This document shows, one piece after another, positions 1 to 5,280 of a stretch of DNA of 5,280 bases. The position numbers and the translations under genes are program-made. The stretch covers positions 1-5,280 of the forward strand of contig MWAR01000171.1 in the NCBI GenBank assembly GCA_002068715.1, given 5' to 3'. Within the stretch, counting starts at the first letter, position 1, and each line of letters opens with the position of its first letter. Source of the DNA: a bacterium ADurb.Bin374. GTDB taxonomy: Bacteria; Riflebacteria; Ozemobacteria; Ozemobacterales; Ozemobacteraceae. A model generated the notes under the pieces. That model saw only the letters and a program-made list of their open reading frames with translations. It did no database searches and was not told the DNA's origin.

Positions 1-131
1 TTTTCCTGAATCCACGTGTAAGTCAGGACGCCGCAGGCCAGCAGTCCCATGGCGAAAAACACGAAACCGAACAGCACCTGGAAGCAGGAGAAACCGCGAC
101 GACGGTTCGTTCTAGTGTTCTTCCCCTGCAT
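1..131 (-). CDS. N-terminal fragment of a membrane-anchored protein (partial, runs off left edge)
   Basis: Only the first 43 codons are visible. The protein begins MQGKNTRTNRRRG, a basic N-terminus, followed by a hydrophobic stretch at about residues 17-38 (FQVLFGFVFFAMGLLACGVL). This is the pattern of an uncleaved signal anchor with the N-terminus inside and the rest of the protein outside, or of a lipoprotein signal if the LLAC at residues 30-33 acts as a lipobox. The start at 131 is chosen because GAGGAG lies 6 nt upstream (138-143). An in-frame ATG at 155-153 would add eight residues (MLKKEEIP) but has no good ribosome binding site. The gene is divergent from the DUF1848 gene. Too little is present to name a family. 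That it is a real gene is fairly sure; its function is unknown. Confidence 0.7.
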   Translation of the reverse strand, partial: MQGKNTRTNRRRGFSCFQVLFGFVFFAMGLLACGVLTYTWIQE

Positions 132-290
132 CGGTATCTCCTCTTTTTTCAGCATTCTTCATCATCTACATATCACAAACAGGAAAAAGAGAGAACGGGT
201 ATACTGATCTCGGGTGTTGTCGATGTCCGGGCGTGGCCCGCGGGAAAGGATGACTGGTATGCGCTTTTCCGATCAGGGAGGGTTGGCGGG
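132..290. promoter_or_regulatory. Divergent intergenic region upstream of the DUF1848 gene
   Basis: This 159-bp gap must hold the promoters of two divergent genes. Its left half is AT-rich against the GC-rich background. On the plus strand TATACT at 200-205 matches five of six bases of a sigma70 -10 box, but no convincing -35 hexamer lies 16-18 bp upstream. No clear minus-strand promoter was found. AGGGAGGG at 275-282 is the ribosome binding site of the DUF1848 gene, 8 nt before its ATG. An 8-bp palindrome, CCCGCGGG, lies at 237-244 and is of uncertain meaning. No additional gene is seen here. Confidence 0.35.
138..143 (-). promoter_or_regulatory. Shine-Dalgarno that sets the start of the leftmost gene
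   Basis: GAGGAG on the minus strand ends 6 nt before the ATG at 131-129. It overlaps the coding frame that would be read from the alternative in-frame ATG at 155-153. That alternative has only a weak purine run upstream, so the downstream start is preferred. Confidence 0.65.
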
Positions 291-1253
291 ATGAACCGGA
301 CCCCGTGGAACAGGACGATCGTCGAAACATCGACTGGGCCGCGCGAAGCGGTCGAACCGGTGATCCTCTCGGCGAGTCGCTCGACGGATATCCCGGCGTT
401 CTACGCCCCCTGGCTGGTCGGGCGGTTCCGGGCCGGATACCTGCGGTGGGTGAACCCGTTCAATAACACCAGCCAATATATATCGCTAGCTGCCGTCCGC
501 GCGATCGTTTTCTGGTCGAAACACCCCCTGCCGCTGCTCGGCCATCTCGAGGCATTTGCAGATATCGGATGGTATCTGAGCCAGACGCTCAACGACTACG
601 AGCCCGAAGGACTGGAGCCGGGCGTTCCGCCTCTCGGCTCGCGGCTCGCCGCCTTCGAGACGTTCGTCCGGCTCGTTGGCTCCGCTCGGGTGATCTGGAG
701 GGCGGACCCCCTGCTCCTGCTCGACGGACTCGGCGTGAACGGTCTTCTGGAAAGGGTCCGTGCCGTCGCGAAGCGGGTGCGAGGCATGACGGAACGGCTC
801 GTGTTCAGCTTTGCCGATATCCGTGAATATCGCAAGGTTGCGCGAAACCTCGCTGCATGCGGTTGTGCCTGGCGGGAATGGGACCGGGTGTCGATGGAAG
901 GCGCAGCGGCCGGTCTGGCCGCGATCGGCCGGGAGTTCGGCCTCGAGGTGAGCAGTTGCGCCGAAGCGATCGACCTGTCCCGCTTCGGCATCGCCCACGG
1001 CCGGTGCGTCGACGGCGGTCTGCTCCGCAGGCTGTTTCCCGGAGACGAGCGGCTCATGACGTTTCTCGATTCACCGCGCAGTGGAAAAGACCCCGGGCAG
1101 CGACCGGCCTGCGGCTGCACGGTCAGTAAAGATATAGGAAGATATAATACTTGCCCTCACGGGTGCGTCTACTGCTATGCGAATACCTCCGTTGTCGCAG
1201 CGACACGGAATGCCCGACGGCACGATCCCGCAGCGGACTCGATCCTTCCCTGA
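291..1253 (+). CDS. DUF1848 family protein with C-terminal radical-SAM-like cysteine cluster
   Basis: This is a complete 320-residue protein, recognised as DUF1848 from its motifs in order. ILSASRSTDIPAFY is at about 25-38, and WVNPFN at 53-58 is followed by IVFWSKHPLPL at 72-82. QTLNDY is at 98-103, VIWRADP at 134-140 and FSFADIREYRK at 172-182. SSCAEAIDL is at 221-229 and GRCVDG at 237-242. The C-terminal signature KDPGQRPACGC...DIGRYNTCPHGCVYCYAN spans about 266-298. Cys288, Cys292 and Cys295 form CX3CX2C, the spacing that binds a [4Fe-4S] cluster in radical SAM enzymes, but here it is at the C-terminus. The family is uncharacterised, and its resemblance to the radical SAM cluster is the only functional clue. 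No signal peptide or membrane segment is seen, so it is probably cytoplasmic. The start is supported by AGGGAGGG 8 nt upstream. The length suits the family and the protein looks intact. Family assignment is strong; biochemical role is unknown. Confidence 0.93.
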   Translation: MNRTPWNRTIVETSTGPREAVEPVILSASRSTDIPAFYAPWLVGRFRAGYLRWVNPFNNTSQYISLAAVRAIVFWSKHPLPLLGHLEAFADIGWYLSQTLNDYEPEGLEPGVPPLGSRLAAFETFVRLVGSARVIWRADPLLLLDGLGVNGLLERVRAVAKRVRGMTERLVFSFADIREYRKVARNLAACGCAWREWDRVSMEGAAAGLAAIGREFGLEVSSCAEAIDLSRFGIAHGRCVDGGLLRRLFPGDERLMTFLDSPRSGKDPGQRPACGCTVSKDIGRYNTCPHGCVYCYANTSVVAATRNARRHDPAADSILP

Positions 1254-1264
1254 AAGCCGCGTGC

Positions 1265-1294
1265 TTTACAGGATGTGCCGCGACGGGATAGAAT
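1265..1294 (+). promoter_or_regulatory. Sigma70-like promoter of the 183-residue secreted protein gene
   Basis: TTTACA (1265-1270, five of six to TTGACA) and TAGAAT (1289-1294, five of six to TATAAT) are separated by 18 bp. Transcription would start near 1301 and leave a leader of about 57 nt before the ATG at 1358. No terminator is obvious between the DUF1848 stop and this promoter, so read-through from upstream is possible. Confidence 0.5.
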
Positions 1295-1357
1295 CGGCCC
1301 GACGACACCGGGGCGGCCGAAGAGCTCCGGCGAAACATCGTTGATAAGGAGCGTATC

Positions 1358-1909
1358 ATGAAGCGTTTTGCGTTCGTTCTGATGGCTGTTCTGGCTGCCG
1401 CGACGGCGTTTGCCGCCGAGATGGTCGACAACCCGGCGTACGGCGTCTGGTCGAAGTTCAAGGTCGGGGCCGAGCTGAAATACAAGCAGGCATCGGAAGT
1501 CTCGAACATGAAGACCGAAAGCGAGATCACATACAAGCTTCTCGAAGTGACCCCCGAGAAGGTCGTCGTGGAGATGGGCGGAGCCACCGTCGTCGCCGGC
1601 AACAAGATGGAGATGCCCGCGACGAAGATGGACTACCCTGCCAAGATCGAGAACACCCAGGTCGATCCGAAGCTGGCCGAGATGGTCAAGGCCGACTCGA
1701 AGACCACCGAGGAACAGGTCACGGTGCCGGCCGGCAGCTTCAAGTGCAAGGTCGTCGAATCGACGATGAACCAGCAGGGCGCGGAAGTGTCTTCGAAGAT
1801 CTGGGCCTCCGACGAGGTGCCCGGCAGTCTCGTGAAGATGGTCACCACCATGACCGCCCCGATGAAGAGCGTGACGACGATGGAGCTGGTCGAGAAGAAA
1901 CTGCCCTGA
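1358..1909 (+). CDS. Small secreted protein of unknown function (183 aa)
   Basis: The N-terminus MKRFAFVLMAVLAAATAFA is a classic Sec signal peptide: a short basic start, a hydrophobic core and an A-F-A cleavage site near residue 19. The mature part, about 164 residues, is rich in Lys, Glu, Val, Thr and Met and looks like alternating beta strands. It has one cysteine (Cys130). The segment VTVPAGSFKCKVVES at about 121-135, followed by KIWASDEVPGSLVKM at about 147-161, resembles a pattern I associate with secreted beta-rich proteins of the DUF3108 sort, which would suggest an envelope beta-barrel or beta-sandwich fold; this is from memory and weak. TAAGGAG ends 6 nt before the ATG and fixes the start. 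It appears monocistronic, with its own promoter upstream and a terminator after the stop. I do not recognise a specific family and assign no function. It could be periplasmic or fully exported. Confidence 0.87.
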   Translation: MKRFAFVLMAVLAAATAFAAEMVDNPAYGVWSKFKVGAELKYKQASEVSNMKTESEITYKLLEVTPEKVVVEMGGATVVAGNKMEMPATKMDYPAKIENTQVDPKLAEMVKADSKTTEEQVTVPAGSFKCKVVESTMNQQGAEVSSKIWASDEVPGSLVKMVTTMTAPMKSVTTMELVEKKLP

Positions 1910-1924
1910 TACGGATTCCGTATC
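1908..1924 (+). repeat. Perfect 17-bp dyad overlapping the stop codon
   Basis: GATACGGA-T-TCCGTATC is a perfect inverted repeat with 8-bp arms around one central base. It starts inside the TGA stop at 1907-1909. In RNA it could form a 7-bp stem with a 3-nt loop. It has no T-run of its own and sits 6 nt before the terminator hairpin, so it may be an mRNA 3'-end stabiliser or simply a second hairpin. Confidence 0.6.
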
Positions 1925-1929
1925 CTATG

Positions 1930-1964
1930 AAAAAACCCCTTTCGGTTCTCCGGAAGGGGTTTTT
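1930..1964. terminator. Bidirectional rho-independent terminator between convergent genes
   Basis: AAAAACCCCTT (1931-1941) pairs with AAGGGGTTTTT (1954-1964). The stem continues inward through one T-G wobble and three more pairs (CGG with CCG) to a 4-nt loop at 1946-1949. The plus strand ends in TTTTT. The minus strand ends in six T (complement of 1930-1935). It can therefore stop transcripts from the secreted protein gene on the plus strand and from the S9 peptidase gene on the minus strand. Confidence 0.9.
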
Positions 1965-1979
1965 GCCAGCCGTCGGTGT

Positions 1980-4097
<2,118 letters not shown>

Positions 4098-4213
4098 GGT
4101 TCGCCCCCTTTCGGTTATCTCCGACAAGGGTAACCCACGCCCCGACATCTCACAATACCGTGAGTTGCTCCGGGGAGGTTCAGGAACGAAACGACATGAT
4201 CCAATATTATCCC

Positions 4214-4230
4214 TTTCGATATAGTCGAAA
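4214..4230. repeat. 6-bp inverted repeat TTTCGA-N5-TCGAAA
   Basis: The arms TTTCGA (4214-4219) and TCGAAA (4225-4230) flank TATAG, so the dyad covers the plus-strand -10-like TATAGT. This placement would suit a repressor operator, which is inference from position only. Confidence 0.5.
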
Positions 4231-4260
4231 ACCCGGCACCCGACCTGTCGAAAATCCGGC
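4224..4260 (+). repeat. Pair of 14-bp near-identical direct repeats
   Basis: GTCGAAAACCCGGC at 4224-4237 and GTCGAAAATCCGGC at 4247-4260 match at 13 of 14 positions, with start-to-start spacing of 23 bp, close to two helical turns. The first copy overlaps the right arm of the TTTCGA dyad. Paired binding sites for a regulator are possible. Confidence 0.55.
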
Positions 4261-4365
4261 GGTCGGTCGGGTTGTCGGGCGGAGAAAACGTGTACAAGCC
4301 TGTTCCCCGGTGGCAAGGAGATTGCATATGATGGGCCGACGCTGATATTCGAAGAGGAGAAACGA

Positions 4366-4752
4366 ATGAAACGGTTTGTGTTGGTTCTTCTTGCGATCGC
4401 CCTTTTTTCACCGGTCATGAGCGCGTGGGCCATCGATGCGCAGAAGCTCGAGAAAGACATGTTGAACTTCGCCGCCATCACCGCCTATCTCGACGTTGTC
4501 ATGCATCCCGGCGTTCCGCACAACACACCCGGTACCATGGCCAGGATCGGCGCGAAACTCGACGAGCTCGACGCCGTGAAGAAAAGTATATATTTTGCTA
4601 TTCAAACTGCCGGTTCGATGACCGAACTCGACCAGGCAAGGGCCGTCGTGGACAGCTTCAAGAACATGCATGGCTTCGAAAAGGATGTCGGCCATTTCGT
4701 CGGCCGCTGGGTCGAGGAGCGGGCGAAGTTCCTCGAAACGCAGGGCGGCTGA
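4366..4752 (+). CDS. Small secreted, predicted helical protein of unknown function (128 aa)
   Basis: MKRFVLVLLAIALFSPVMSAWA is a Sec signal peptide with a likely cleavage after A-W-A (residue 22). The mature product is about 106 residues, has no cysteine, and appears mostly alpha-helical and amphipathic (for example DAQKLEKDMLNF, KLDELDAVKKSIYFAIQ, ELDQARAVVDSFKN, VEERAKFLE). A His-Pro-Gly segment, VVMHPGVPHNTPG at about 44-56, breaks the helices. The start is fixed by GAGGAG 6 nt upstream. It is divergent from the S9 peptidase and separated from ackA by a strong terminator, so it is probably a single-gene unit. The signal peptide resembles that of the 183-residue protein in this window (both MKRF), but the mature parts share no visible similarity. 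I do not recognise a family and assign no function. A periplasmic location is inferred. Confidence 0.85.
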   Translation: MKRFVLVLLAIALFSPVMSAWAIDAQKLEKDMLNFAAITAYLDVVMHPGVPHNTPGTMARIGAKLDELDAVKKSIYFAIQTAGSMTELDQARAVVDSFKNMHGFEKDVGHFVGRWVEERAKFLETQGG

Positions 4753-4766
4753 AGCCGGCCTGACCG

Positions 4767-4804
4767 CGAATCCCCCCGAAGCAGCACTGCTTCGGGGGGA
4801 TTCG
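4767..4804 (+). terminator. Strong rho-independent terminator after the secreted orphan
   Basis: A perfect 17-bp stem (4767-4783 with 4788-4804) closes a 4-nt loop, GCAC. It contains a run of six C paired with six G. The tail after the stem is TGCTTTTGC, a short and imperfect T-run. There is no T-run on the opposite strand, so it acts on plus-strand transcription and insulates ackA from the upstream gene. Confidence 0.85.
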
Positions 4805-4813
4805 TGCTTTTGC

Positions 4814-4842
4814 TTGACCTGACGATGATCATGGCATATCGT
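4814..4842 (+). promoter_or_regulatory. ackA: Sigma70-like promoter of ackA
   Basis: TTGACC (4814-4819, five of six to consensus) and TATCGT (4837-4842, four of six) are exactly 17 bp apart. They lie just after the terminator and before the acetate kinase start. Transcription would begin near 4849, giving a leader of about 50 nt that contains GGGGAG (4881-4886). Confidence 0.5.
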
Positions 4843-4897
4843 GGCGATGAGGCGCGGCGAATGAAAAGAGAAGGCCGCGCGGGGAGATGCCTGGGGA

Positions 4898-5280
4898 ATG
4901 ACGAAGACAGAACTCGAAGCGAAGTTGATTCTCGTTCTCAACTGCGGCAGCAGTTCGCTCAAATACGAAGTTTTTCGCATGCCTCACCGGGAAAGCCTCG
5001 GGCGTGGCCTCGTCGAGCGTATCGGCGAAGAGGTCGGCCGGATCGAGCAGAGCACCCCCGGGGGCATGTTCGAGCACGAACAGCCGATTCCCGACCACCG
5101 GGCCGCGATCGGGCTCGTTGCGGATCACCTGGTTGACAAACACCACGGGATTCTCGACGACATCCGGGAGATCGCCGGCATTGGCCATCGGGTCGTTCAC
5201 GGCGGCGAGAAATACGCCTCTTCCGTCGTCATCACGGATGACGTCATCGACACGATCGAGAAATGTGTCGAGCTCGCTCC
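4898..5280 (+). CDS. ackA: Acetate kinase, N-terminal part (partial, runs off right edge)
   Basis: The visible 127 codons match the N-terminus of acetate kinase, which interconverts acetate plus ATP with acetyl phosphate plus ADP in the cytoplasm. LILVLNCGSSSLKYEVF at residues 10-26 is the first phosphate-binding signature of the ASKHA fold, with Asn15 in the place of the conserved active-site Asn. GIGHRVVHGGEKY at 94-106 is the second signature, with Arg98 in the position of the acetate/phosphate-binding Arg. About two thirds of the usual 400 residues lie beyond the window. The ATG at 4898 has GGGGAG 11 nt upstream and gives a nine-residue extension (MTKTELEAK) before the usual family start. 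An in-frame TTG at 4925 would give the more common MILVLNCGSS start but lacks a good ribosome binding site. The gene has its own promoter and is insulated upstream. A pta partner may follow but cannot be seen. Butyrate and propionate kinases are related, but these motifs favour AckA. Confidence 0.95.
   Translation, partial: MTKTELEAKLILVLNCGSSSLKYEVFRMPHRESLGRGLVERIGEEVGRIEQSTPGGMFEHEQPIPDHRAAIGLVADHLVDKHHGILDDIREIAGIGHRVVHGGEKYASSVVITDDVIDTIEKCVELA

Larger units (their letters stand above)
4098..4365. promoter_or_regulatory. Divergent regulatory region between S9 peptidase and secreted orphan
   Basis: This 268-bp gap contains several repeats. Dyad CTCAC-N6-GTGAG lies at 4149-4164. Dyad TTTCGA-N5-TCGAAA lies at 4214-4230. 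Direct repeats GTCGAAAACCCGGC (4224-4237) and GTCGAAAATCCGGC (4247-4260) differ at one base. CCCGACC (4239-4245) is complementary to GGTCGGG (4265-4271). An AT-rich patch at 4201-4225 offers -10-like hexamers in both directions: TATAGT at 4220-4225 on plus, and TAATAT (complement of about 4204-4209) on minus. No good -35 partner was found for either, so exact promoters are uncertain. GAGGAG at 4354-4359 is the ribosome binding site of the downstream gene. Confidence 0.45.

Noticed and set aside
486..1120. Minus-strand open frames of 170-174 codons across the DUF1848 gene.
   Set aside because: They are antisense to a gene with conserved family motifs along its full length and have no start signals or recognisable content.
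1143..1148. A perfect TATAAT inside the DUF1848 gene as an internal promoter.
   Set aside because: No -35-like hexamer lies 16-18 bp upstream, and the sequence encodes the conserved RYN segment. A better promoter for the next gene lies at 1265-1294.
1295..1322. A GC-rich imperfect inverted repeat (CGGCCC with GGGCGGCCG) as a terminator of the DUF1848 gene.
   Set aside because: The stem is bulged, no T-run follows it, and it lies downstream of the promoter of the next gene.
4196..4345. A possible 49-residue basic small ORF (ATG at 4196, stop 20 nt before the 4366 gene).
   Set aside because: Only a weak AGGA 10 nt upstream, and about half of its codons end in G or C, well below the clear genes here. 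It also overlaps the repeat cluster, so it looks like non-coding DNA.
4098..4481. The S9 peptidase reading frame stays open 128 codons upstream of the chosen start, which could suggest an 833-residue protein.
   Set aside because: The extra part runs antisense through the regulatory gap and into the signal-peptide gene, has no family similarity, and the start at 4097 has a good ribosome binding site. The open frame is a by-product of high GC.
4829..5200. A minus-strand open frame of 123 codons over the start of ackA.
   Set aside because: It is antisense to the unmistakable acetate kinase motifs and has no supported start.

Overview
The window is GC-rich (roughly 60%) bacterial chromosomal DNA with short intergenic gaps, strong Shine-Dalgarno sequences, sigma70-like promoter elements and rho-independent terminators. 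Signal peptides on two small proteins show a general secretory pathway. Nothing fixes the lineage. The gene content (a DUF1848 protein, an S9 peptidase, acetate kinase and small secreted orphans) suits a free-living heterotroph that makes or uses acetate. There are no insertion sequences, phage genes, tRNAs, rRNAs or CRISPR repeats.

Layout. Positions 1-131 (minus) hold the N-terminus of a membrane-anchored protein that runs off the left edge. A 159-bp divergent gap separates it from a complete DUF1848 gene (291-1253, plus) with a C-terminal CX3CX2C cysteine cluster. A sigma70-like promoter then precedes a small secreted protein of unknown function (1358-1909, plus). This gene converges on a large S9-family prolyl oligopeptidase-type peptidase (1980-4097, minus), and a bidirectional terminator lies between them. 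A 268-bp divergent gap with inverted and direct repeats separates the peptidase from a second small secreted orphan (4366-4752, plus). That gene ends at a very strong terminator. A promoter follows, then the first 127 codons of acetate kinase ackA (4898 to the right edge, plus).

The genes look like independent single-gene units: almost every one has its own promoter-like sequence or terminator and none overlap. The S9 peptidase is a probable cytoplasmic peptide-degrading enzyme, and AckA interconverts acetyl phosphate plus ADP with acetate plus ATP. No shared pathway is evident. I found no convincing undescribed multi-gene system. The items most worth a second look are the C-terminal radical-SAM-like cysteine cluster, the repeat-rich divergent gap at 4098-4365, and the two uncharacterised secreted proteins.
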